Origin: Pseudomonas sp. C2B4
GTDB taxonomy: Bacteria > Pseudomonadota > Gammaproteobacteria > Pseudomonadales > Pseudomonadaceae
Length of the DNA: 64,000 nucleotides
Direction: 5' to 3'
Assembly (NCBI RefSeq): GCF_013359695.1
Contig: NZ_JABFMU010000015.1
Location: 48,266 to 112,265 of the forward strand
Part shown: positions 46,625-54,663 of the stretch, in pieces
Position numbering within the stretch: position 1 is the stretch's first letter
How the letters are laid out: each line of letters opens with the position of its first letter
Notes under the pieces: generated by a model
The model's database searches: none
What the model was told of the DNA's origin: nothing
Seen by the model: the letters and a program-made list of their open reading frames with translations, nothing else
Made by a program: the position numbers and the translations under genes

Positions 46625-48146
46625 GGTGGCTTACCGGGTTGGGAAAGGAGGCAGCAGGTTGGGGCTCGGACAGCAGGTCGCCCCAGTCGGTGCGTTGTTC
46701 CATTTGCCGGCGCGTGGCCGGGTCGACTTTGGCCTGGGCGCTGTACCAGCCACCGCCAAGGGCCCTGTACAGAGCGATCACGTTACTCACCGCGTCACCC
46801 CGACTGACCAGGTAGCTGTCCTGGGTGTCGAGCAGGGCGCGCTGGGCATCCAGCACCCGTTGAAAGTCCGAGTAACCCTCGCGATACAGCGCGTTGGCCA
46901 GCTCCAGCGAGCGCTTCGCCGCGCCTTCGGCCTCACGCAGGATGCGTTCGCGCTGCAAGGCCTGGGTCAGGCCGTTGGCGGCATCGTCCGCCTCGCGGGC
47001 GGCCTGGCGTACCTTGTCGCGATAGGCCTCGATCAGCTGTTGCAAGCGCGCATCCTGCACCCGCACGTTGTTGCTGATGCGGCCGTAATCGAACACGTTC
47101 CAGCGCAGGCTCGGGCCGCCGATCAGGTCGAGGCTGCGGGAGCTGCCGCTCAAGGTATCGGTGGACCAGACAATGCTGCCGAGCAGACTCAGCGACGGGT
47201 AGAAATCGGTTTCGGCGACGCCCACCAGCGCCGACTGCGCGGCGACATTCAACTCGGCGGCGCGCACGTCGGGACGGCGCAGCAGCAGTTGGGCCGGCAC
47301 ATCCTGCAGCACGGCGCGATCCACCAGCGGGATCAATCCCTTGTTTTCGACCACCAACGGCAGTTCGCCCGGCGGTTGGCCGATCAGTACCGCCAGGGCA
47401 TTGCGCAAGCGCACCAGCTGATCTTGCAGGAGGGGGATGCTGCTCAGGGTGCCGAGGTATTGGGTCTTGGCTTGTTGCAGGTCGAGTTCGGCGGTCTGTC
47501 CGCTCTTGAACAGTTTTTCGGTGATCTCGTAATTGCGTTCCTGCTGGCGGGCGTTTTCCTCGGCCACCCGCAGACGGGCCTGGGTCGTGCGCAGCGAAAA
47601 ATAGCTGTCGGCAACCTGCGCGCGGAGCAGGACCAGGGCGTCGTCATAGTTGGCCTCAGCGGCGAAATAGGCAGCGTCAGACGCCTCGATGGCACGGCTG
47701 AAGCGGCCCCAGAAATCCAGTTCCCAGCCCACATCGAACCCGGCGCTGTGCTGCCAGAATCGGCTGTCTATCGGGTTGCGCCCGCCGGATTGATCGCGAT
47801 GCACGTACACACTGTCGGCACTCAACTGTTGCAGTTGCGGGTAGCGGCCGCTTTCGGCGATGCCCAATTGCGCGCGTGCCTCCATGACCCGCAGACCCAC
47901 AATTTTCAGGCTGGAGTTGTTCGCATCGGCTTCGGCGATCAATCGGTCCAGGGTCGGATCGGCAAAAATCTCCCACCACTGGCGTATATCCGGTTGCAGC
48001 GCCCGCTGGCTGGCGTGGTCGAGGTTCGGCGTATTCCAGTGATCGACCCAGGGCTCGCCGGGCGACTGGAAGTCCGGCCCCAACCGTACGCAGCCGCCAA
48101 GGACAAGCACGGCAAACAGCAGCAATGGGCGGGTGGCTGGAGGCAT
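46617..48146 (-). CDS. Outer-membrane efflux lipoprotein (NodT/OprM-type)
   Basis: 509-residue outer-membrane factor with a lipoprotein signal (FAVLVLGGC, Cys expected at about residue 20) and the family repeats, including GFDVGWELDFWGRFSRAIEAS and YREGYSDFQRVLDAQRALL. It would form the TolC-like duct of the tripartite exporter. The start at 48146 (MPPATRPL) places the lipobox properly; the frame extends upstream into the repeat region but without a plausible start. It is the promoter-proximal gene of the three. Confidence 0.86.
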   Translation of the reverse strand: MPPATRPLLLFAVLVLGGCVRLGPDFQSPGEPWVDHWNTPNLDHASQRALQPDIRQWWEIFADPTLDRLIAEADANNSSLKIVGLRVMEARAQLGIAESGRYPQLQQLSADSVYVHRDQSGGRNPIDSRFWQHSAGFDVGWELDFWGRFSRAIEASDAAYFAAEANYDDALVLLRAQVADSYFSLRTTQARLRVAEENARQQERNYEITEKLFKSGQTAELDLQQAKTQYLGTLSSIPLLQDQLVRLRNALAVLIGQPPGELPLVVENKGLIPLVDRAVLQDVPAQLLLRRPDVRAAELNVAAQSALVGVAETDFYPSLSLLGSIVWSTDTLSGSSRSLDLIGGPSLRWNVFDYGRISNNVRVQDARLQQLIEAYRDKVRQAAREADDAANGLTQALQRERILREAEGAAKRSLELANALYREGYSDFQRVLDAQRALLDTQDSYLVSRGDAVSNVIALYRALGGGWYSAQAKVDPATRRQMEQRTDWGDLLSEPQPAASFPNPVSHHD

Positions 48147-48215
48147 TGCGCGTTTCCGACCGAGGAATATCACAGCAGCATAGACGCCAGGAGGATGGGT
48201 GGTACGCAATCCCTT

Positions 48216-48366
48216 GTTGTAGGAGCGAGCCTGTGTGGCGAGGGGATTTATCCCCGTTCGGCTGCGCAGCAGTCGCAAACCCGTTGGATGCGTTTTATCC
48301 GAGACACTGCAGGCGCTTGATTTAGGGCCGCTTCGCGACCCACGGGGATAAATCCCCTCGCCACAC
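48216..48366. repeat. Half-REP joined to GGGGATTTATCCCC-type repeat, copy 2
   Basis: TAGGAGCGAGCCTG of the REP family runs straight into TGTGGCGAGGGGATTTATCC of the other family; the matching complement closes at CGCCACACC (48366). Confidence 0.8.
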
Positions 48367-48421
48367 CAATGTTTTAAAAACGACCTGTTTGCGCTGAACG
48401 CGAACCTTTGTCAGTTTTCTG

Positions 48422-48437
48422 TTGAACGAGTGTTCAG
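48422..48437. promoter_or_regulatory. Candidate TetR operator before the fused gene
   Basis: TTGAACGAGTGTTCAG, half sites TTGAAC and GTTCAG with a four-base centre, covering the possible -35 box. It matches the palindrome upstream of the TetR gene at 54443 in 14 of 16 positions. Confidence 0.6.
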
Positions 48438-48514
48438 CTTGGACTATGTTCGTTTCACCTTCTTTCCCGGCTGGTTGCGGGCTTGCGTTTCTTCATTTTG
48501 AACGAGGCACTGGC

Positions 48515-50518
48515 ATGCGGTTTTCACCCTTTGTTGAGCGGATATCGGGCCAGGGCGTTGCCGCCTGGGATATTCACTACGCGGCGTTTGAAGCACGGCG
48601 TCGGGGCGAGGATGTGATCATTCTCAGCGTCGGCGACCCGGATTTCCCCACCCCTGATTTCATCACCGATGCCGCCATCCACGCGCTGCGCGAAGGGGAT
48701 ACCCACTACACCGAAGTTGCCGGTCGCCCGGCTTTGCGCGAGGCCATCGCCGCACGCTACGGCAAACTGTTGGGCCGCGAGCTGCAAGCCGACAACGTGA
48801 TTGCCGTGGCCGGGGCGCAGAACGCCTTGTTCGCCACCTCGTTGTGCCTGCTGACGGCCGGTGACGAGGTGATCGCCCTTGATCCTATGTACGTGACGTA
48901 CGAGGCGACGCTCAAGGCTTCCGGTGCGACGCTGGTCAGGGTGCCGTGCTCGGCGGACGATGATTTCCGTCTTGACGCAGCAGTGCTGGCGAAGGCCATC
49001 ACCCCACGAACCCGGGCAATCTTCCTGTCCAACCCGAACAACCCCACCGGCGTGATGCTCAATCGCGAAGAGCTGCAAGCCATTGCTGAACTCGCCATCG
49101 CCCATGACCTGTGGGTGGTGGTCGACGAAGTCTATGAAAGCCTGGCGTTCGAACGCGACCACCTGAGCATGGCCGCCTTGCCGGGCATGGCCGAGCGTTG
49201 CGTGGTGATCGGCAGCCTGTCGAAATCCCATGCCATGACCGGCTGGCGTATCGGCTGGATCGTGGCCAACCCGGCCCTGGTCGCCCATGTCGAAACCCTG
49301 GCGTTGAGCATGCTCTACGGCTTGCCGGGGTTTGCCATGGAAGCCGCGCTCAAGGCCGTTCAGGCCCACGACGAAGTCACCCACGGTATGCGCGACATCT
49401 ATCGACGCCGTCGCGATCTGGTCGTGGCGGGGTTGGCGGATTGCCCGGGGATCAGCGTACTCACGCCCGATGCCGGCATGTTCGTGCTGGTGGATGTGCG
49501 CGCCACCGGCCTGACGTCACTGGAATTCGCCTGGCGCCTGTTGCGAGAGGCGAGGGTGTCGGTGCTCGACGCGGCGGCCTTTGGCGAGCCGGCGCAGGGT
49601 TTTGTGCGCTTGTCCTTCACCCTGGGTGAAGAGCGACTGACCGAAGCCTGCCAGCGTATCCGCGATTTTGTCCTGGTGCTCAAGGGTGAGGCGCCGCGAC
49701 CGGTCATCAGCCGTGTGACCTGCGAAGCGAAGCCCGAACCCGTCGCGGCCCGGACCATGATCGAAGTCGAGCAACTGCACAAACGCTTCGGCAATATCGA
49801 AGTGCTCAAGGGCGTGTCCCTGACGGCCCGCGAAGGCGAAGTCATCTCGCTGATCGGCGCCAGCGGCTCGGGCAAAAGCACCTTGCTGCGCTGCATCAAC
49901 ATGCTCGAAGTGCCGGATCAGGGGCGCATTCTGGTGGATGGCGAAAGCATTCACCTGAACCACACCCGCCCCGGCGCGCCACTGGTGTCAGACGCCAAAC
50001 AGTTGGTACGCATCCGTTCCAGCCTGGGCATGGTGTTCCAGAACTTCAATCTCTGGCCCCATCGCACGGTGCTGGAAAACCTCATCGAAGCGCCGACCCA
50101 GGTCCTGCGCGAGAGCAAGGCAGAGGCCACCGAACGGGCCGAAGCCTTGCTCGAACGCGTCGGGCTGGCGGCCAAGCGCAACGAATACCCGGCGTTTCTC
50201 TCCGGGGGACAGCAACAGCGGGTGGCCATCGCCCGGGCCCTGGCCATGCGGCCCAAGGTCATGCTGTTCGATGAACCCACCTCGGCACTCGACCCGGAAC
50301 TGGTCGGGGAAGTGCTGCGGGTGATCCGCTCGCTCGCCGAAGAAGGCCGGACCATGATCCTGGTGACCCATGAGATGGCCTTCGCACGCGATGTTTCTTC
50401 CAAGGTCGCCTTTCTGCATCAGGGGCTGATCGAGGAAACCGGTTCGCCGGACGAAGTGTTCGTACACCCACGCAGCGAGCGTTGCCGACAGTTCGTCAAC
50501 GCTCATCAGACTCGCTAA
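48515..50518 (+). CDS. Fused class I/II aminotransferase - polar amino acid ABC ATPase
   Basis: 667-residue two-enzyme protein. Residues 1-395 are a fold-type I PLP aminotransferase closely like AruH ([23 protein letters not shown], Schiff-base Lys237 in [16 protein letters not shown]). After a linker of about 20 residues, residues 415-667 are a complete HisP/GlnQ-type ATPase (Walker [10 protein letters not shown] at 448-456, [15 protein letters not shown], Walker [13 protein letters not shown], switch VTHE). An internal Met415 could allow independent start, but no stop or frameshift separates the halves. A binding protein and two permeases follow at once, so import and transamination of the same amino acid seem physically linked. 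Start ATG at 48515; likely repressed by the TetR protein at 53770. Confidence 0.85.
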   Translation: MRFSPFVERISGQGVAAWDIHYAAFEARRRGEDVIILSVGDPDFPTPDFITDAAIHALREGDTHYTEVAGRPALREAIAARYGKLLGRELQADNVIAVAGAQNALFATSLCLLTAGDEVIALDPMYVTYEATLKASGATLVRVPCSADDDFRLDAAVLAKAITPRTRAIFLSNPNNPTGVMLNREELQAIAELAIAHDLWVVVDEVYESLAFERDHLSMAALPGMAERCVVIGSLSKSHAMTGWRIGWIVANPALVAHVETLALSMLYGLPGFAMEAALKAVQAHDEVTHGMRDIYRRRRDLVVAGLADCPGISVLTPDAGMFVLVDVRATGLTSLEFAWRLLREARVSVLDAAAFGEPAQGFVRLSFTLGEERLTEACQRIRDFVLVLKGEAPRPVISRVTCEAKPEPVAARTMIEVEQLHKRFGNIEVLKGVSLTAREGEVISLIGASGSGKSTLLRCINMLEVPDQGRILVDGESIHLNHTRPGAPLVSDAKQLVRIRSSLGMVFQNFNLWPHRTVLENLIEAPTQVLRESKAEATERAEALLERVGLAAKRNEYPAFLSGGQQQRVAIARALAMRPKVMLFDEPTSALDPELVGEVLRVIRSLAEEGRTMILVTHEMAFARDVSSKVAFLHQGLIEETGSPDEVFVHPRSERCRQFVNAHQTR

Positions 50519-50544
50519 AAACAACAAAAGACGGGGCAAAAATC

Positions 50545-51333
50545 ATGGGAAATCGACGTTTGGCAACCTGGATCACCGGCGTGGCCGCTGTAATGCTGGC
50601 TGGCATGAGCGCGGCGCAAGCCCAACCGATCCGCTTCGCGGTCGCCGCTGAACCCTATCCGCCGTACACCGAGAAACAGGCCAACGGTGAATGGAAGGGC
50701 TTCGAAGTGGACCTGATCCACAAGCTGTGCAGTGAAATGAAAGCCGAGTGCGAGATCAAGGAAGTGGCCTGGGACGGGATCATCCCGTCGCTGCTGGCCA
50801 AGAAGATCGACGTGATTTTCTCCTCGATGTCGGTCACCGAAGAGCGGGAAAAACAGATCGCCTTCAGCAAGGCCTACTACGACTCGGTCGTGGCCATTGT
50901 CGGGCCGAAGGGCACCACCGTGAGCAAGTACCCGGATGACCTAAAGGGCAAGACCATCGGCGTGCAGAACTCCACCGTAAGTGCCAGTTACCTGAAGACC
51001 TACTACGAAAAAATCGCCGACGTTAAGTACTACGACACCCAGGACTCGGCGAACGCCGACCTGATTGCCGGGCGCATCGACCTGATGATGGCCGACGGCA
51101 CCGCGATGGTGGCCTTCGCCAAGACCCCGGATGCCGTCAACAGCAACCTGCAATACCTCGGTGCCGTGCCTTACGACCCGATCTTCGGCAAAGGCGTGGG
51201 CGCAGGCCTGCGCAAGGACGACACGGAACTCAAGGCCAAGCTCGACAAAGCCATCCAGGAACTGTTGGCGAGCAAGGACTATGACGACCTGTCCCAGAGC
51301 TACTTCGGTACCAGCGTGAAGCCGGCGTTCTGA
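50545..51333 (+). CDS. Polar amino acid ABC substrate-binding protein
   Basis: 262-residue SBP3 receptor with a Sec signal peptide (VAAVMLAGMSAAQAQ). The mature protein starts IRFAVAAEPYPPYTEKQANGEWKGFEVDL and has WDGIIPSLLAKKIDVIFSSM and the arginine/lysine-type loop IGVQNSTVSASYLKTYY; this suggests a basic or polar amino acid ligand such as arginine, lysine, ornithine or an opine. It begins 27 bases after the fused ATPase gene. A REP pair separates it from the permease genes. Confidence 0.86.
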   Translation: MGNRRLATWITGVAAVMLAGMSAAQAQPIRFAVAAEPYPPYTEKQANGEWKGFEVDLIHKLCSEMKAECEIKEVAWDGIIPSLLAKKIDVIFSSMSVTEEREKQIAFSKAYYDSVVAIVGPKGTTVSKYPDDLKGKTIGVQNSTVSASYLKTYYEKIADVKYYDTQDSANADLIAGRIDLMMADGTAMVAFAKTPDAVNSNLQYLGAVPYDPIFGKGVGAGLRKDDTELKAKLDKAIQELLASKDYDDLSQSYFGTSVKPAF

Positions 51334-51356
51334 CAGCAGGAACACCCCGAATCCCT

Positions 51357-51447
51357 TGTGGGAGCGAGCCTGCTCGCGAAAGCGGTGGGTCAGCTTGCAT
51401 CGACGTTTGATGTTCGGACGCCTTCGCGAGCAGGCTCGCTCCCACAG
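51357..51447. repeat. REP pair (BIME) after binding-protein gene
   Basis: Inverted REP pair in the gap between the SBP3 gene and the first permease gene. Confidence 0.9.
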
Positions 51448-51475
51448 GGATCGCCAGCGATAACTGGAGACTGAA

Positions 51476-52189
51476 ATGCCAGCAATGTTCGATTTGATCA
51501 ATTTCAGCGAACAAGGATGGGGGGCGGCGCTGCTCAAGGGGCTCTGGATGACCCTGCAGATATCGGCCGGGGCCTTTGTGCTCGGGCTGGCCATCGGCCT
51601 GGTGGTGGCGTGCGTCAAGTTGGGCGCGCCGAAACCGATTGCGGCCCTGGCCCGTGGCTACACCACGCTGTTCCGCGCGGTGCCGGAGTTGTTGCTGATC
51701 CTGTTGTTGTATTACGTCGGTTCCATGCTGCTCAACTCGCTGATGACCTCGCTCGGCTTTGGCGTGGCGAATGTCAGCGGTCCGCTGGCGGCTATCGTGG
51801 TGTTGGGCCTGGTGCAGGGCGCCTACGCGTCGGAGATTTTTCGCGCGGCGATCCAGGCGATTCCCTTTGGCCAGATCGAAGCGGCCAAGGCCTTCGGCTT
51901 GCACGGCTTTGGCCTGTTCCGCCGCGTGACGCTGCCGATCATGGCGCCGTATGCGATGGCCGGGATGGCCAACCTGTGGATCAACCTGATCAAGGACAGC
52001 GCGCTGATCAGCGTGGTTGGCACCAACGAGCTGCTCTACACCGCCAAACAAGGCGCGGGTTCGACACGTCACTACCTGTTGTTCTACCTCACGGCCGCCG
52101 CGCTGTATTACGCGGTGACGCTGGTGTCCAACTATTTGTCGGGGCGTTTGGAACGACGCATTCGTCGCTGGATGCCTCTTGTTGACTAA
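51476..52189 (+). CDS. Amino acid ABC permease, HisQ-like
   Basis: 237-residue permease of the HisQ/ArtQ group, about five membrane helices, with LTRAVPELLLILL-type segment (here TTLFRAVPELLLILLLYY) and the EAA loop IEAAKAFGLHGFGLFRRVTLP. It follows the REP; a GGAGACTGAA ribosome site precedes the ATG at 51476. Functions with the permease behind it and the fused ATPase. Confidence 0.86.
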   Translation: MPAMFDLINFSEQGWGAALLKGLWMTLQISAGAFVLGLAIGLVVACVKLGAPKPIAALARGYTTLFRAVPELLLILLLYYVGSMLLNSLMTSLGFGVANVSGPLAAIVVLGLVQGAYASEIFRAAIQAIPFGQIEAAKAFGLHGFGLFRRVTLPIMAPYAMAGMANLWINLIKDSALISVVGTNELLYTAKQGAGSTRHYLLFYLTAAALYYAVTLVSNYLSGRLERRIRRWMPLVD

Positions 52190-52207
52190 ACCGGCTGAGT
52201 AAATGAA

Positions 52208-52906
52208 ATGATTCCAGCGTGGACCCTAGAATACGGCTCGTTGTTGCTCCGAGGGCTGCAAACGACCATTGCCATCCTGTTGATTTCCAGTGTGCTGGGT
52301 TTCGTACTGGCGGTACTGGTCGCCCTGGCGCGGATCTCGAAAAACAAAGTGATCGCCAAGGTCAGCCTGTTCTATACCAGCGTGACACGCGGCACACCGC
52401 TGCTGATCCAGATCTACATCTTCTACTACGGCCTGGGCAGCCTGTTTGCGCAGTTTCCGCTGATACGCGGCAGTTTTCTCTGGCCGTATTTGCGCGATGG
52501 CTACTGGTACATCGTCTTCGCGTTGGTGGTTTCGGTCGGCGCCTATGTCGGCGAAGTGATTCGCGGCGGCCTGCTGGCCGTGCCCAAGGGCGAAATGGAA
52601 GCCGCTTCGGCCTTTGGCATGACGCCGCGCCAGGCGTTGTTGCGGGTACGTTTGCCCCGAGCGTTGCGCCTGCTGTTGCCGACCCTGGCCGGGGAAACCG
52701 TGATGTTGCTCAAATCCACGGCGCTGGCCTCGACCATTGCGGTCATCGACCTGCTGGGCGCGGCCAACGTGGTGCGGGCGCAGACCCTGCAAGTCTATGA
52801 ACCCTTGTTGCTGGTAGCCGGGGTCTACGTCTGCCTGACGTTCCTGATCGAAGCGTTGTTCGCGCTTGCCGAACGCCGCGGAACGCCGGTGCGCAGGTCC
52901 GCATGA
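52208..52906 (+). CDS. Amino acid ABC permease, HisM-like
   Basis: 232-residue permease of the HisM/ArtM group: SVTRGTPLLIQIYIFYYGL signature and EAA loop MEAASAFGMTPRQALLRVRLP. It starts 18 bases after the HisQ-like gene and its stop overlaps the EamA gene start (ATGA), so the exporter gene is coupled to it. Confidence 0.86.
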   Translation: MIPAWTLEYGSLLLRGLQTTIAILLISSVLGFVLAVLVALARISKNKVIAKVSLFYTSVTRGTPLLIQIYIFYYGLGSLFAQFPLIRGSFLWPYLRDGYWYIVFALVVSVGAYVGEVIRGGLLAVPKGEMEAASAFGMTPRQALLRVRLPRALRLLLPTLAGETVMLLKSTALASTIAVIDLLGAANVVRAQTLQVYEPLLLVAGVYVCLTFLIEALFALAERRGTPVRRSA

Positions 52907-53910
52907 TGAACAAGCCCGTGGTTGATCGCACCTTGCAGGGCATTGGCCTGTGCACCCTGGGCTACGCGTTCCTGTCGTTGCAGGACGCGGGCATCAAGTG
53001 GCTGGTGGACGATTATTCGGTGTTCACCATCCTGTTCTGGCGTGCGCTCGTGGTGGTGGTTGCGGTGGTGCTCGCGGGGCGCACGCAGTTGATCCAGCGC
53101 GCCTGGCGCTCGCCGAGCCGCCGTTTGCTGGTGGTGCGCGGCTTGCTGTCGATTGCCGCGTGGCTGCTGTACTACACGGCGGCCCGGGACCTGACACTGG
53201 CGGAAATGACCACCCTGTATTTCTCGGCACCGATCATGGTCACGGTGCTGGCGACGGCCATTCTCAAGGAGCGCGTCACCGGTTGGCAGTGGTTTGCCCT
53301 GATCCTCGGCTTTATCGGCGTGGTGATCGCCTGTCGCCCCACCCACATGACAGAGCCCTTGCCGATTGTCCTGACGTTGCTGGCGGCAATGTTCTGGGCG
53401 TTTACCTACATCCAGCTGCGCCAGGTGGATGACCAGACCTCGGTGCTGGAACAGATGCTGATCACCAATGTGGTGTTTGTCATCTGCATGGCCGTGGCGT
53501 TGCCCTGGACCCACACACCGACACCGATGCCCGCCTGGTTGGGCATGCTCGGTGCGGGCCTGATGGGCGGTGCGGGGCAGTTCCTGTTGTTCGCCAGCTT
53601 CCGGCGCGCCACGGCGACGGTGTTGGCGCCGTTCGAATACACCGGGCTGATCTGGGCGTTCCTGTTGTCGAGCCTGATCTGGGGCACGCTGATGGATGTG
53701 TCGTTGACGATCGGTGCGGGTTTGATCGCGGTCAGCGGCACCCTGGCGATGATCTTTGGCCGGCATCCCTCACAGGACGTCGTCGGTGCCGAATGCTCCG
53801 TGTCGCAGTCCCTTTATCCAGCAGCGGCAGATATGGAGGCCGTTGGCCGGGCTGAAGGTCTCGGGGTTCAGGCACCACTCGATCCAGAGCCCGTCGAGCA
53901 TCGCCGATAA
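52903..53910 (+). CDS. EamA/DMT-family transporter with overlapping C-terminal tail
   Basis: 335-residue drug/metabolite transporter with ten predicted helices (two EamA repeats, about residues 8-145 and 155-290), e.g. WRALVVVVAVVLAG and GTLMDVSLTIGAGLIAVSGT. Family members usually end just after helix ten; here about 45 further, mostly polar residues are encoded, all within the stretch antisense to the TetR gene. The tail may be non-conserved. It is coupled to the permease by ATGA. Possible role: export of the amino acid product or a toxic analogue from the operon. Confidence 0.8.
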   Translation: MMNKPVVDRTLQGIGLCTLGYAFLSLQDAGIKWLVDDYSVFTILFWRALVVVVAVVLAGRTQLIQRAWRSPSRRLLVVRGLLSIAAWLLYYTAARDLTLAEMTTLYFSAPIMVTVLATAILKERVTGWQWFALILGFIGVVIACRPTHMTEPLPIVLTLLAAMFWAFTYIQLRQVDDQTSVLEQMLITNVVFVICMAVALPWTHTPTPMPAWLGMLGAGLMGGAGQFLLFASFRRATATVLAPFEYTGLIWAFLLSSLIWGTLMDVSLTIGAGLIAVSGTLAMIFGRHPSQDVVGAECSVSQSLYPAAADMEAVGRAEGLGVQAPLDPEPVEHRR

Positions 53911-54402
53911 ACCGATGGCGGCGAGGCGGGTGTCGTGAATCGCGAACCCTTCGCTGGCCGCCAGGTCATCGAGCAGCTGGCGCAGCAGATCGAGATAGGC
54001 CCCGTAGCTTTTTTCGTGGGACTGGCTGACGTGTTCGGAGTGACGGATCAGGCTCCAGAACACCACCCAGGCCCCCAGCAGCTTCGGGTCCATGACCCGG
54101 GGTGAAAAAGAACCGACCAGGAAAGCATCCATTTTTTCGGCCGGGGTGCCGGCCTGGCGGATTTCATGGAGCAGGGCGGTGGTGAGTTCGCTGGCGAGCT
54201 TCTGGTAGGTGTCGGCGATCAGCGCATCGATGCTGCCGAAATGGTGATTGAGCAGGCCGACGGACACCCCGGCCTCGGTGGCGATGCGCCTGACGGAAAT
54301 CCCGGCGTGCCCATCGCGGACCAGGCAGCGCAGGGTGGCGGCCACCAGCAATTCGCGGCGCTCGTCGGGTTCGGTGCGGCGGTTTTTCAAGGGAGTGGTC
54401 AC
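53770..54402 (-). CDS. TetR-family regulator, BetI-like
   Basis: 210-residue regulator; helix-turn-helix at about residues 15-62 (GHAGISVRRIATEAGVSVGL then NHHFGSIDALIADTYQ), helical ligand domain after it. It is convergent with the EamA gene and overlaps it by 141 bases. The palindrome TTGAACGTGTGTTCAA (54443-54458) lies 40 bases before its start, and a near-identical site covers the promoter of the fused aminotransferase-ATPase gene, so it probably represses itself and the amino acid operon. It resembles the regulator at 8897. Inducer unknown, perhaps the transported amino acid. Confidence 0.86.
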   Translation of the reverse strand: MTTPLKNRRTEPDERRELLVAATLRCLVRDGHAGISVRRIATEAGVSVGLLNHHFGSIDALIADTYQKLASELTTALLHEIRQAGTPAEKMDAFLVGSFSPRVMDPKLLGAWVVFWSLIRHSEHVSQSHEKSYGAYLDLLRQLLDDLAASEGFAIHDTRLAAIGLSAMLDGLWIEWCLNPETFSPANGLHICRCWIKGLRHGAFGTDDVL

Positions 54403-54442
54403 AGGAGAGTCCTTGGGTGCGGTTCCACGTTGGCGAGCTTAG

Positions 54443-54458
54443 TTGAACGTGTGTTCAA
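54443..54458. promoter_or_regulatory. Candidate TetR autoregulatory operator
   Basis: TTGAACGTGTGTTCAA: perfect TTGAAC/GTTCAA half sites around GTGT, between the TetR gene and the divergent deacylase gene. Confidence 0.6.
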
Positions 54459-54515
54459 TCTCCAGTCTTGGCAGCGAGGTAATGATCTTCACTTAAGGCG
54501 CAGTGCACACCAAGT

Positions 54516-54637
54516 TGTGGCGAGGGGATTTATCCCCGTTGGGCTGCGAAGCGGCCCCCTGCGCCCGTTCAAACAAACATAGTTGTCTGACTTTACGACT
54601 GATTCGCAGCCGAACGGGGATAAATCCCCTCGCCACA
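54516..54637. repeat. GGGGATTTATCCCC-type repeat, copy 3
   Basis: Same paired element as at 21261 and 48233, between the divergent TetR and deacylase genes. Confidence 0.82.
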
Positions 54638-54663
54638 GACAGTCATTAAGGGAGGGTAGGTGC

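Larger units (their letters stand above)
48147..48514. promoter_or_regulatory. Divergent region with chimeric repeat, operator and promoter
   Basis: 368 bases between the efflux operon and the fused aminotransferase-ATPase gene. It contains a half REP merged with the GGGGATTTATCCCC repeat (48216-48366), then a TetR-type palindrome at 48422 that overlaps a possible promoter (-35 TTGAAC 48422-48427, 17 bases, -10 TATGTT 48445-48450). The ATG at 48515 follows AACGAGGCAC. Confidence 0.6.

Noticed and set aside
46494..48320. 608-codon plus-strand open frame opposite the outer-membrane factor
   Set aside because: Antisense shadow of a lipoprotein gene with a proper lipobox; the frame runs through the repeat region.
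48422..48514. Upstream start for the fused aminotransferase-ATPase
   Set aside because: The first codons would lie in the operator/promoter; the ATG at 48515 aligns the protein start with AruH, giving the same lysine number.
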